From positions 372,001-436,000 of the forward strand of contig NZ_BAABWX010000001.1 of NCBI RefSeq assembly GCF_040364665.1: a stretch of DNA of 64,000 nt. The letters are read 5' to 3'. The notes under the pieces are model-generated. The model did not search any database and was not told the DNA's origin. It saw nothing but the letters and a program-made list of their open reading frames with translations. How positions within the stretch are numbered: the first letter of the stretch is position 1; every line of letters begins with the position of its first letter. The DNA comes from Cognatishimia sp. WU-CL00825. Lineage in GTDB: Bacteria > Pseudomonadota > Alphaproteobacteria > Rhodobacterales > Rhodobacteraceae. Below, piece by piece: positions 50,516 to 58,306 of this stretch. The position numbers and the translations under genes were made by a program.

Positions 50516-52189
50516 ATGGCGGACGCAGCCATTCACGGCCACGAACACGAGGACAACCGCGGTTTCTTTACGCGCTGGTTTATGTCCACGAACCATAAAG
50601 ACATTGGTCTTCTTTATCTCATCGTATCTGCAGTTGTCGGCCTGATCGCCGTTGCATTGACTGTTGGTATGCGTCTGGAGCTCATGGAGCCCGGCGTGCA
50701 ATACATGTGCCTGGAAGGTCAGCGCTTCTTGGGCGGTGGCGAGGGCGTTTGTACGCCAAACGGTCATCTCTGGAACGTATTCATCACCTACCACGGTGTT
50801 TTGATGATGTTCTTTGTTGTCATTCCTGCGCTTTTCGGCGGGTTTGGTAACTATTTCATGCCGTTGCAAATTGGTGCGCCGGACATGGCGTTCCCACGCA
50901 TGAACAACCTGTCGTTCTGGCTGTATGTTGCGGGTACGGCTTTGGGTGTTGCCTCCATGTTCTCACCTGGCGGTAACGGCCAGCTGGGCTCTGGTGTTGG
51001 TTGGGTTCTTTACCCACCATTGTCCACCACCGAAGGCGGCTTCTCTATGGATCTGGCGATCTTTGCGGTGCACGTTTCGGGCGCCTCTTCGATCCTTGGC
51101 GCGATCAACATGATCACAACCTTCCTGAACATGCGTGCGCCTGGCATGACTTTGTTCAAGGTTCCATTGTTTGCATGGTCGATTTTTGTCACCGCTTGGT
51201 TGATCCTTCTGGCTCTGCCGGTTCTGGCGGGCGCAATCACCATGCTGCTGACGGACCGTAACTTTGGCACAACCTTCTTTGACCCTGCTGGCGGCGGCGA
51301 CCCGATCCTGTATCAGCACATCCTGTGGTTCTTTGGCCACCCAGAAGTGTACATCGTTATTCTGCCGGGCTTTGGCATCATCTCTCACGTTATCGCCACA
51401 TTTGCGCGCAAGCCGGTCTTTGGTTATTTGCCAATGGTTTGGGCGATCATCGCGATTGGTGCATTGGGCTTTGTTGTCTGGGCGCACCACATGTACACGG
51501 TCGGCATGAGCCTGTCTCAGCAGTCCTACTTTATGATGGCCACAATGGTTATCGCGGTTCCAACCGGGGTAAAAATCTTCTCGTGGATCGCGACTATGTG
51601 GGGCGGCTCGATCGAGTTTAAGGCGCCAATGCTGTTTGCATTTGGCTTTTTGATCTTGTTCACAATGGGCGGCGTCACCGGCATCGTTCTGTCTCAAGCC
51701 TCTGTGGACCGAGCCTATCACGACACATATTATGTTGTGGCGCACTTCCATTACGTTATGTCCTTGGGCGCGGTCTTTGCGATCTTTGCGGGCGTATACT
51801 TCTACTTTGGTAAAATGACAGGTCGTCACTACCCAGAGATGGCCGCGAAAATCCACTTCTGGCTGTTCTTTATTGGCGCAAACCTGACCTTCTTCCCACA
51901 GCACTTCTTGGGTCGTCAGGGCATGCCACGTCGTTATATCGACTATCCAGAAGCCTTCGCTTATTGGAACAAGATCAGCTCTTATGGCGCGTTCCTCTCC
52001 TTTGCGTCCCTGCTGTTGTTCTTTGGCATCGTTTTCTACGCGCTCTTTAAGGGCAAGAAAGTGACAGAGAATAACTATTGGAATGAATATGCGGATACCC
52101 TGGAATGGACACTGCCGTGCCCACCCCCAGAGCACACCTTTGAAATTCTTCCAAAACAGGAAGACTGGGACAAAGCACCTTCGCACTAG
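50516..52189 (+). CDS. ctaD: Cytochrome c oxidase subunit I (aa3 type)
   Basis: A 557-residue haem-copper oxidase catalytic subunit with twelve helices. Seen: [14 protein letters not shown] at the start, the haem a ligand region [13 protein letters not shown], the CuB/Tyr cross-link helix [27 protein letters not shown] with two CuB His, and [15 protein letters not shown] with the haem ligands. ATG 50516 follows AGGAGG at 6 bp. It stands alone, which is normal in this group where the other subunits lie elsewhere. Confidence 0.97.
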   Translation: MADAAIHGHEHEDNRGFFTRWFMSTNHKDIGLLYLIVSAVVGLIAVALTVGMRLELMEPGVQYMCLEGQRFLGGGEGVCTPNGHLWNVFITYHGVLMMFFVVIPALFGGFGNYFMPLQIGAPDMAFPRMNNLSFWLYVAGTALGVASMFSPGGNGQLGSGVGWVLYPPLSTTEGGFSMDLAIFAVHVSGASSILGAINMITTFLNMRAPGMTLFKVPLFAWSIFVTAWLILLALPVLAGAITMLLTDRNFGTTFFDPAGGGDPILYQHILWFFGHPEVYIVILPGFGIISHVIATFARKPVFGYLPMVWAIIAIGALGFVVWAHHMYTVGMSLSQQSYFMMATMVIAVPTGVKIFSWIATMWGGSIEFKAPMLFAFGFLILFTMGGVTGIVLSQASVDRAYHDTYYVVAHFHYVMSLGAVFAIFAGVYFYFGKMTGRHYPEMAAKIHFWLFFIGANLTFFPQHFLGRQGMPRRYIDYPEAFAYWNKISSYGAFLSFASLLLFFGIVFYALFKGKKVTENNYWNEYADTLEWTLPCPPPEHTFEILPKQEDWDKAPSH

Positions 52190-52213
52190 TCCTTGACTAA
52201 AGTAATAATTACT

Positions 52214-52248
52214 AGGGCCTCGGATCACCTCCGGGGCCCTTTTTTTTT
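52214..52248 (+). terminator. Terminator of ctaD
   Basis: AGGGCCTCGGA and TCCGGGGCCCT pair over 11 bp around TCACC, followed by eight to nine T. Confidence 0.92.
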
Positions 52249-52270
52249 GAGCAGAGGACAGCGAGGCAAG

Positions 52271-52831
52271 ATGCCAGATCTAGCGCAAATCAAAGACGCC
52301 ACTGTCTCGGTTTATGATCGTCATGCGAAAGAATGGGATGCGCGCCGCAACACCGGCAAGCCGTTTGCCGATGCTATTTTGGCCAGAGGACACCGGTTGA
52401 CCGGGATAGACGGCTGCGCGGAAATGATCTGTTTGGCGCAACACAATTATCCACCGCAAATCTATCCAGATGCGTGTTGGAAGGTAATGGATATGCGCAG
52501 GCCAGCCGGAATGGGTGCGTTTGACATCATCTTAAGCTGGGATGGGTTTTTTCATCTGACCCCGTCAGAGCAACAGCACACCCTGCCAAAACTATGCGAG
52601 ATGTTGCGCCCCGAGGGGCGTCTGATGTTGACAGTCGGCGATCTCAAAGGCGAAGTCACTGGGCAGGTCTTCGGCGAACCTGTATATCACGCCTCGCTTT
52701 CACGTTCCGGCTATCGGCGCTTGTTGAATGGGGCGGGGCTGCGGCTCAATTATCATGAAACCCTTGTCAAAGACACCCACCAACGCACCGTGCTTTTTGC
52801 TTCCAAGCCATCAAACACACATGAGATCTAA
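52271..52831 (+). CDS. Methyltransferase-like protein lacking SAM motif I
   Basis: A 186-residue class I methyltransferase relative. It begins VYDRHAKEWDARRN and continues directly with TGKPFADAILARGHRLTGID. In intact relatives a helix and the LDLGCG-type motif I lie between these; only its end (TGKPFA) remains, consistent with an in-frame loss of roughly 25 residues. The rest is normal (FDIILSWDGFFHLTP, LRPEGRLMLTVGD). Without motif I it should not bind S-adenosylmethionine well, so it is probably inactive or repurposed. ATG 52271 follows GAGGCAAG. Confidence 0.72.
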   Translation: MPDLAQIKDATVSVYDRHAKEWDARRNTGKPFADAILARGHRLTGIDGCAEMICLAQHNYPPQIYPDACWKVMDMRRPAGMGAFDIILSWDGFFHLTPSEQQHTLPKLCEMLRPEGRLMLTVGDLKGEVTGQVFGEPVYHASLSRSGYRRLLNGAGLRLNYHETLVKDTHQRTVLFASKPSNTHEI

Positions 52832-53319
52832 TGCCCTATCACTGGACTGATACCCCTGCCGGCCCGGTTGTTCTGACCTTGCAGGCACATCGTTCCTTGC
52901 CAAGGCGCGGCTTTGCAGCGGTGATATTGATCATCTCTGTCATGTTTGCGCTGCCGCTCTTAGCCTTTAGCGGCAAAGCTGCCTTTTGGTGGCTGCTGCC
53001 GTTTTTCATCGCTGCGGTCTGGGCGCTCTGGGCGGCGCTGCGGCGCAGCTATCGCGATGGCTATGTGTCAGAGCAGCTGACGCGCGATGCGGACATCCTG
53101 ACGCTGACACACAGGCCTGCGCGTGGGGCGGCGCAAAGCTGGGACTGCAACATCTATTGGGTGCGCGCCGAGATCCACAAGACAGATGGGCCTGTGCCGC
53201 AGTACATCACCCTTTCTGGCAAGGGGCGGCAGGTCGAACTGGGGCGCTTTCTGTCCGAGGATGAGCGTGTGGCGCTGTTTGTGGAGCTAAACCAATATCT
53301 CGACAAGGCGCAGCGCTAA
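52831..53319 (+). CDS. DUF2244 family membrane protein
   Basis: A 162-residue protein with two helices (about 29-46 and 50-67) and a soluble C-terminal domain containing SYRDGYVSEQLTRDADILTL and GKGRQVELGRFLSEDER, as in DUF2244 proteins. In related genomes it often sits near oxidase genes; here ctaD is just upstream. Its start overlaps the preceding stop by one base. Confidence 0.8.
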   Translation: MPYHWTDTPAGPVVLTLQAHRSLPRRGFAAVILIISVMFALPLLAFSGKAAFWWLLPFFIAAVWALWAALRRSYRDGYVSEQLTRDADILTLTHRPARGAAQSWDCNIYWVRAEIHKTDGPVPQYITLSGKGRQVELGRFLSEDERVALFVELNQYLDKAQR

Positions 53320-53346
53320 GGCATAGTCCAAACCAGCCACGCAAAA

Positions 53347-53370
53347 GGGCGCATCGTTGCCGATACGCCC
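53347..53370 (-). terminator. Terminator of the cold-shock gene
   Basis: GGGCGCATCG and CGATACGCCC pair with one mismatch around TTGC; on the minus strand TTTTGC follows. It also lies just past the convergent DUF2244 gene. Confidence 0.65.
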
Positions 53371-53405
53371 CCTGCAATCTTTTCAAAATCTCGCGTATGC
53401 GAAAC

Positions 53406-53612
53406 TTACGCCAGTGCGATGTCTGACGCGCTTTCGCGGCCGTCACGGCCTGGTTCGATTTCGAATGTAACTTTTTGGTTGTCTGCAAGACCAGTCAGGC
53501 CCGCACGCTCAACGGCAGAAATGTGTACAAACACGTCCTTGCCACCATTGTCAGGTGCGATAAAGCCGAAGCCTTTTGTTGTGTTAAACCATTTGACGGT
53601 GCCAGTAGCCAT
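53406..53612 (-). CDS. Cold-shock domain protein (CspA family)
   Basis: A 68-residue RNA-binding protein. RNP1 is KGFGFIAPD and RNP2 is DVFVHISAV. The start ATG 53612 (MATGTVKWFN) is standard and follows AAGGAGAATG. Single OB-fold with no extension. Acts as an RNA chaperone. Confidence 0.95.
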   Translation of the reverse strand: MATGTVKWFNTTKGFGFIAPDNGGKDVFVHISAVERAGLTGLADNQKVTFEIEPGRDGRESASDIALA

Positions 53613-53845
53613 CGTCATTCTCCTTATAAAAAACTGCCCACGGAATGCGGCAGGTCGGCAAAGCCAGTGCAAGATCGAAAGACTGAGCCGAATGGAGCAG
53701 TATAACCGATAGTGGTAACGTCGCAGCTCTTAGTTAGGGGCGAATGGTGCTTTTGGCAAGTATTTTGCACGATAAGCTTTTCAATCCGTCGACACGCGCT
53801 AATTAAAAATCAGGTGTTTCAGAATAGACGCAGGAAATTCAAACA

Positions 53846-54352
53846 ATGTCGCAACCAAGGTTGGTTTTGGTGAATGATAAAATGCAGCGCAGCTACAGAT
53901 ATGAGTGCACAGCAGCCATCGGCGCGATAAGCGACCCGGACTTTCAACCCCATGTCTCACCTGCAGAAATGCTGGCGATGGGGGTGTTCGAAGGCAAATA
54001 CCTCAATGATTGTACCCAAGAGTTTCCAAGCGCGTGGTTTACCAATGCCAAACTTGCAGAACGACCCGACGCGCGCCTCAACTTCTTTGGCGTACAAAGC
54101 CGACAGGCGCTTCAGGTTTGGCAGCAAAAGGGGTGGATACTTGCGCCCGACCCCAGGGGCTGGTTTCAATGGTATTGTAGATATTACATGGGGCGGCGGC
54201 TGATAGATGTTGATAAAAAACAGATCAAACGTTGGCGTGCCTTTGCCCGCCACGCCGCTCAGGTTCGACAAAACTGTGACCCCGCTGATGTGTTTTGTCG
54301 GCCAAAACAAAGACAAGCCTTGTTGCAATGGGCCTATGATCCATTGATCTAG
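53846..54352 (+). CDS. Conserved-looking hypothetical protein
   Basis: A 168-residue soluble protein rich in Trp, Arg and Gln, with WQQKGWILAPDPRGWFQWYC, RYYMGRR and QIKRWRAFARHAAQ. No signal or helix for the membrane. I recall similar proteins in unrelated bacteria but no named function. The basic, aromatic character might suit nucleic-acid contact; that is speculation. The start is preceded by GCAGGAAA. Confidence 0.7.
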   Translation: MSQPRLVLVNDKMQRSYRYECTAAIGAISDPDFQPHVSPAEMLAMGVFEGKYLNDCTQEFPSAWFTNAKLAERPDARLNFFGVQSRQALQVWQQKGWILAPDPRGWFQWYCRYYMGRRLIDVDKKQIKRWRAFARHAAQVRQNCDPADVFCRPKQRQALLQWAYDPLI

Positions 54353-54388
54353 CCCGCACAAGGCGGTTTATAACCAAAGACCTACACG

Positions 54389-54751
54389 CTATTTGGGCAG
54401 GGGCAAATCATAGTAATCCCCTTTGTCATCACTGCAGATTTGTTGCGTCATGACCAGTCCGGTTGGGTTGTCCAAACAGCCCGCATGCACCGAGGTCCTG
54501 GGGCGATCGTTGGGTTTCCAGAACAGCGAACTGCCACAGGTTGCGCAAAACCCGCGCTTGGCCGATGCAGAGCTTTCAAACCAAGTGATATTGGCCGCCC
54601 CCTGAATAACAAGATCTGTATCGTTCACCTGCGTGGCTGCCACATAATGGCCAGACGTTTTGCGGCATTGCGAACAATGACAGGCCATAACGTCGCGCGC
54701 ATCGCCTTGGATCTCGAACGAGACTTTGCCACATAAACAGCTTCCAAACAT
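54389..54751 (-). CDS. GFA/CENP-V family zinc protein
   Basis: A 120-residue protein from ATG 54751 (GGGAG 7 bp upstream). All zinc motifs are intact: GSCLCGKVSF, ACHCSQCRKTSG and GFCATCGSSLFW. The family includes a glutathione-dependent formaldehyde-activating enzyme, but most members have no known substrate. Confidence 0.85.
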   Translation of the reverse strand: MFGSCLCGKVSFEIQGDARDVMACHCSQCRKTSGHYVAATQVNDTDLVIQGAANITWFESSASAKRGFCATCGSSLFWKPNDRPRTSVHAGCLDNPTGLVMTQQICSDDKGDYYDLPLPK

Positions 54752-54913
54752 GAAATCTCCCTTCATTTCATGCCTATACTAGCAACGGCTCAGGTCAAAC
54801 TCTGCCTAAATACGAACGCTCTTTTTCTGAAACCGAACGCGTCACCAACATTTGACGCCGCCAGAGTTGTCGTAAGGCAGTTAGTGGTTGCAAGACGGCA
54901 CGAGATGCCCAGC

Positions 54914-55945
54914 TTAGGTAACGGCGCTAAGATTTGGTGCAATCTCATTGCCAGATTTCTCATGCAACGCACGGGCTGCCATGATTTTCTTGTGCAGTTT
55001 TTTGTCGTGCGGCACGGAAACCAATTGGCCAATTTGCGGTGTGATATCGGAATGAGCCAACAAGCGTTTCTGTCTTTTAACACTTAAGCGTTTGTCAAAA
55101 GCACAGGGTGTAAAAAAGCCTTTTAGGCCGTTGATGAAAACTGGTTCCAGATTTTCACCAACAATTAGATCGAAAAAATGATATTCTTTGTCGGCCAATA
55201 GTTTTGAAAGATAGGCGTGATTTTCCGGTCCATCTGGTACAAAACGCGAGCAATTCAGCCCCAGAATGGTGATATGGCCGGTAACTTCATTGCGTCCGCT
55301 GACAATAGAGCAGGGGATATTGCAAATGCGACGGCGTCGCAAAAGACCCAGCGTAATTTGAAACAAATATCTCAGGAAATACGCCCCAGCGCAGGCTATC
55401 GCGATAAGTATCGAAATTGCTGCGACTTGTAAGAACAAAGTATTCCCCTCTAGGAATTGGGTCAAAAAGTCCTTTTCAAAGATTTTTTCGGTTTTTTCCA
55501 TCTTTGTGGTCGAGGAAATACTTTCCTCACTATCTGAGGATTCTGTGCGTGTTTGCCTTTGATCAGAGGTCAGCGAGGTGTCTTCGACAATTGCGTCGTC
55601 TGTCTGCTGGCCGTCAAATTTTGGTCCATTCTCGGGTGGCTGCAATGTACAGCCTGTGATGGTTTCTTCGGTTTTTTCGGGTTTCTTGTGAAGGGGTTGC
55701 TTTCCCATGAATTCACGTTGCTTGTCGTAAAGTGAATCCCAAGCGCCCAGCTTGTCCTCAGCAGTCTCTACCTGTTTCTTAATAACCGTTTCATCGCACA
55801 GTATATTTGATTTCTGAGCATTGGAATGCGTCGCTGCCAACACAAAACTCATCGATAGACAGCAAGTTATTACAAGTGGAAAAGAAAATGTTTGTTTTTC
55901 TGTTCTAATTATTTCTGCAAAGTTGAATCTCGTGACCAATGTCAT
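54914..55945 (-). CDS. Exported/membrane protein of unknown function with acidic linker
   Basis: A 343-residue protein. An N-terminal hydrophobic segment (about 21-40) may be a signal anchor. A polar Glu/Thr/Ser-rich region with paired Cys (about 48-150) follows, then a membrane helix (about 171-192) and a basic C-terminal domain starting RRRRICNIPCSIVSGRNE, VTGHITILGLNCSRFVP. The basic start plus short strands recalls PilZ-like domains, but the key motifs are not certain. The gene is more AT-rich and codon-atypical than its neighbours, which suggests transfer. No clear operon partner. Confidence 0.6.
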   Translation of the reverse strand: MTLVTRFNFAEIIRTEKQTFSFPLVITCCLSMSFVLAATHSNAQKSNILCDETVIKKQVETAEDKLGAWDSLYDKQREFMGKQPLHKKPEKTEETITGCTLQPPENGPKFDGQQTDDAIVEDTSLTSDQRQTRTESSDSEESISSTTKMEKTEKIFEKDFLTQFLEGNTLFLQVAAISILIAIACAGAYFLRYLFQITLGLLRRRRICNIPCSIVSGRNEVTGHITILGLNCSRFVPDGPENHAYLSKLLADKEYHFFDLIVGENLEPVFINGLKGFFTPCAFDKRLSVKRQKRLLAHSDITPQIGQLVSVPHDKKLHKKIMAARALHEKSGNEIAPNLSAVT

Positions 55946-56192
55946 GCCTCACCTCACTTTTAGTATCAATATTAGACTGAATTACACGTAAAGGTGACTT
56001 AAAGTGGTGGTAATTGTGACCATAGGTTGTGCTGTGGCAAAACTATCACATATCAATTTGTGAATTTGTTGTCTTAGAAACATCCCAGGCCAACTATGCG
56101 CAGGGATTTTTCCGCAACGTTTCTCTGCGCTGCAGCATGTGCGGCGATCCAAATGTTAACAAGGTATTATGCTTGGAAATAGGTGACGAATC

Positions 56193-56217
56193 GTACGTTT
56201 CAGCGCGTGAAACGTAC
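56193..56217. promoter_or_regulatory. Palindrome of unknown function in the gap before mrp
   Basis: GTACGTTTCA and TGAAACGTAC are perfect inverted arms around GCGCG. A second small palindrome GTACAATTTGTAC follows at 56214-56226. No U-tract on either side, so it looks like a protein-binding site rather than a terminator. Confidence 0.45.
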
Positions 56218-56243
56218 AATTTGTACAATTAACAAAGTGTTGC

Positions 56244-57314
56244 CTAGGCGATCCCGCCTTTGATCAGGCCCTCTGCAATGCGTGCATAAGCGTCGGCCAT
56301 TTGGCCTTTTCCTGCAGCAATCGGTGTCCCTGCATCACCAGCCAAACGTGTGTCCAGATCAAGGGGCAGGGTGCCTAATAAAGGCAGGCCCAATTTTTCG
56401 GCTTCAGCGGCGACACCACCATGCCCAAATATATGTTCTTCATGGCCACAGTTGCTGCAGATATGCGTCGACATGTTCTCGATCATCCCCAGCACGGGCG
56501 TCTTCAGTGAATTGAACATGTCGATGGCCTTGCGCGCATCAATCAAAGCGACATCTTGCGGTGTTGAAACAAGAATGGCACCGCTGAGTTCGGTTTTTTG
56601 GCACAGCGTCAGTTGCACGTCCCCAGTGCCCGGTGGCAGGTCAACAATAAGCACATCTAGCTCGCCCCATTGAACCTGACCTAGCATTTGCTGCAATGCG
56701 CCCATAAGCATAGGGCCGCGCCAAACAACCGCTTTGTCTGGGTCCAGCATAAAGCCGATCGACATAAGGGTAACGCCATGGGATTGAAGGGGAATAATGG
56801 TTTTTCCATCAGGCGAAGAGGGGCGTTTTTGGATGCCCATCATGCGCGGTTGCGATGGTCCATAGATATCTGCGTCCAGCAGCCCAACCTTGCGACCTTG
56901 CTTTGCCAGCGCCACTGCGAGGTTGCTTGAGACAGTTGATTTGCCAACGCCACCTTTGCCGGAACCAACCGCAATAATGCGTTTTACGCCAGCGATCTTC
57001 ATGGGTCCATCTTGGGGTTTTGGATGGCCGCCCACTTTTAAGCTTGGCGGGGCCTTTTGCTCGGCGGGACCGTGGGCTGTGAGTGCGGCTGACACCGAAG
57101 CTACGCCAGCAAGCTGTCCGACAACCTGTTCTGCCGCTTGGCGCAAACCCTCCATTCGTCGCGCGATTTCGGGCGAGGGGGCTTCGATCACAAAGCGCAC
57201 TTTGTCGCCTTCAATGTGAAGGGCGCGTATCATATCTCCGCTGACCAGATCTCCGCCTCCTGGCAACCCCAAGGTCGCCAGAGCATTTTTCACCTGTTGT
57301 TCTGTTACCGACAT
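56244..57314 (-). CDS. mrp: Mrp/ApbC family iron-sulfur cluster carrier ATPase
   Basis: A 356-residue P-loop ATPase. The N-terminal MIP18-like part (to about 90) is followed by a linker, the deviant Walker A GSGKGGVGKSTVSSNLA near 117-133, VLIVDLPPGTGD, and the cluster-binding CSNCGHEEHIFGHGG near 286-300. It carries or delivers Fe-S clusters in the cytosol. Upstream of its start lies a run of ten C (57340-57349). Confidence 0.94.
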   Translation of the reverse strand: MSVTEQQVKNALATLGLPGGGDLVSGDMIRALHIEGDKVRFVIEAPSPEIARRMEGLRQAAEQVVGQLAGVASVSAALTAHGPAEQKAPPSLKVGGHPKPQDGPMKIAGVKRIIAVGSGKGGVGKSTVSSNLAVALAKQGRKVGLLDADIYGPSQPRMMGIQKRPSSPDGKTIIPLQSHGVTLMSIGFMLDPDKAVVWRGPMLMGALQQMLGQVQWGELDVLIVDLPPGTGDVQLTLCQKTELSGAILVSTPQDVALIDARKAIDMFNSLKTPVLGMIENMSTHICSNCGHEEHIFGHGGVAAEAEKLGLPLLGTLPLDLDTRLAGDAGTPIAAGKGQMADAYARIAEGLIKGGIA

Positions 57315-57451
57315 CCGAATTCTCCTTTCCCCCGACCTACCCCCCCCCCTCCACCCAGAGCAACCCCTTCGTTTCTTAACTAAGTGTGAACGGTTTGGAC
57401 GGTCCTCTTACGCTATTCAGTTTCTGCATAGCAGCATTGCATAACTGATTG

Positions 57452-57479
57452 TTGTGCGGGTGCAGCAATCTCCTATATC
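57452..57479 (+). promoter_or_regulatory. Predicted promoter of the DUF1127/hairpin-RNA locus
   Basis: TTGTGC (57452-57457), 16-base spacer and TATATC (57474-57479). In Rhodobacter the corresponding locus is driven by RpoH-type sigma factors under stress; this site could serve sigma70 or RpoH. Confidence 0.4.
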
Positions 57480-57520
57480 AATGTCACAACAGCGCCGAGA
57501 GCGCGAGAAGGATTAAGACA

Positions 57521-57736
57521 ATGGCAATGGCAACTGGTTACACCGCAACAGCAGTTCGTATCGAGCTTTCTTCAACCTCCATTTTTGGGGATTGGATCGC
57601 GCGTTTCACTCAGTACCGCCTTTATCGCAAGACGGTTTCTGAACTTCAGGGGCTTTCGGCACGCGAGCTAAGTGATTTGGGTCTTTCCCGTTCTGGCATC
57701 AAGGCAGCAGCTTTGAACGCCGTTTACGGCCTCTAA
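57521..57736 (+). CDS. DUF1127 small protein (CcaF1-like)
   Basis: A 71-residue protein with an Arg-rich C-terminal DUF1127 motif: RFTQYRLYRKTVSELQGLSA, RELSDLGLSRSGI. AAGGA lies 8 bp before ATG 57521. In Rhodobacter sphaeroides a DUF1127 protein (CcaF1) is encoded just upstream of and co-transcribed with the CcsR RNAs and influences their maturation; the identical arrangement here supports the same role as RNA-binding partner. Confidence 0.88.
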   Translation: MAMATGYTATAVRIELSSTSIFGDWIARFTQYRLYRKTVSELQGLSARELSDLGLSRSGIKAAALNAVYGL

Positions 57737-57746
57737 TTCGAATTCG

Positions 57747-57814
57747 GTTGACCTACCTCCTCCCTGGTCAATCGAGGACAGCGACGGCATCTTCCTCCTC
57801 CCTGATGTCGTCGC
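57747..57814 (+). ncRNA. CcsR/cuckoo-type small RNA, unit 1
   Basis: Two hairpins. The first pairs GTTGACC with GGTCAAT around TACCTCCTCCCT. The second pairs GCGACGGCATC with GATGTCGTCGC (11 bp, one G-U) around TTCCTCCTCCCT. The compensating base changes and the loop CCTCCTCCC, complementary to ribosome binding sites, define this RNA type. Confidence 0.85.
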
Positions 57815-57843
57815 AGAAATTCCGGGCTTAGGCCCACACAGAT

Positions 57844-57916
57844 ACAAAGGTCTCGTCTCCTCCCTAGAGGCCTTTGTGCAAGACCGGCAGCGCTCTCCTC
57901 CTCCCTGCGTTGCCGG
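57844..57916 (+). ncRNA. CcsR/cuckoo-type small RNA, unit 2
   Basis: Two hairpins: ACAAAGGTCTC with GAGGCCTTTGT around GTCTCCTCCCTA, and CCGGCAGCG with CGTTGCCGG around a loop containing TCCTCCTCCCT. It is separated from unit 1 by GGGCTTAGGCCCACACAGA, a spacer that recurs before unit 3. Confidence 0.85.
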
Positions 57917-57945
57917 ACCTGATTATGGGCTTTGGCCCCACAGAC

Positions 57946-58024
57946 GCGAACGGCCTTCCTCCTCCCTGGCCTGACGCTAAAATGACGGTGGCACCCTCCT
58001 CCTCCCTGGTGTCACCGTTTTTTT
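57946..58024 (+). ncRNA. CcsR/cuckoo-type small RNA, unit 3, with terminator
   Basis: First hairpin GGCC/GGCC (with outer GCG/CGC) around TTCCTCCTCCCT. Second hairpin ACGGTGGCACC with GGTGTCACCGT (one G-U) around CTCCTCCTCCCT, directly followed by a run of T, so it doubles as the Rho-independent terminator of the whole locus. The spacer before it reads GGGCTTTGGCCCCACAGA. Confidence 0.85.
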
Positions 58025-58306
58025 GTGCCTAATGTGCGCGCAGAATGGGATTTCCAAAATCAGCTTCAGTAATGAATTCACAATCTGCATGATTTGGCTT
58101 TGCGCATGAAAAGATTGGATTTTGGGCACCCAAATGCCGTGATCGTGCCTTGGTTGCCCGATAGCTTTTAGAGCAATGAAACATTCGTAACGTGATTTTG
58201 CGCTGAACTTAGGTGCAGCGCACGCTGCAGTAACATATTTTAAGTGAAGAACTGACGACGATTGGGACAAAATAGAAATAGCCCGGGAAAAGGAGACGGG
58301 GCCAAA
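58025..58306 (+). other. Gene-free stretch between the RNA array and the DUF2235 gene
   Basis: No credible gene on either strand. GGGAAAAGGAGACGGGG just before 58307 supplies the ribosome site for the next gene. A promoter is expected but not identified. Confidence 0.5.

Noticed and set aside
50963..52228. 421-codon minus-strand open frame
   Set aside because: Lies entirely opposite ctaD; its His/Arg/Gln-rich product is the mirror of the membrane-protein codons.
56193..56217. Reading the palindrome as a true parS site
   Set aside because: The half-sites are separated by five bases instead of two, which should abolish ParB binding, and no parAB or oriC gene is near.
57747..58024. Regular CCTCCTCCC repeats that could be read as a small CRISPR array
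   Set aside because: Repeated units are loops within individual hairpins with different stems, the spacing is irregular, no cas genes are near, and the pattern fits CcsR/cuckoo RNAs.
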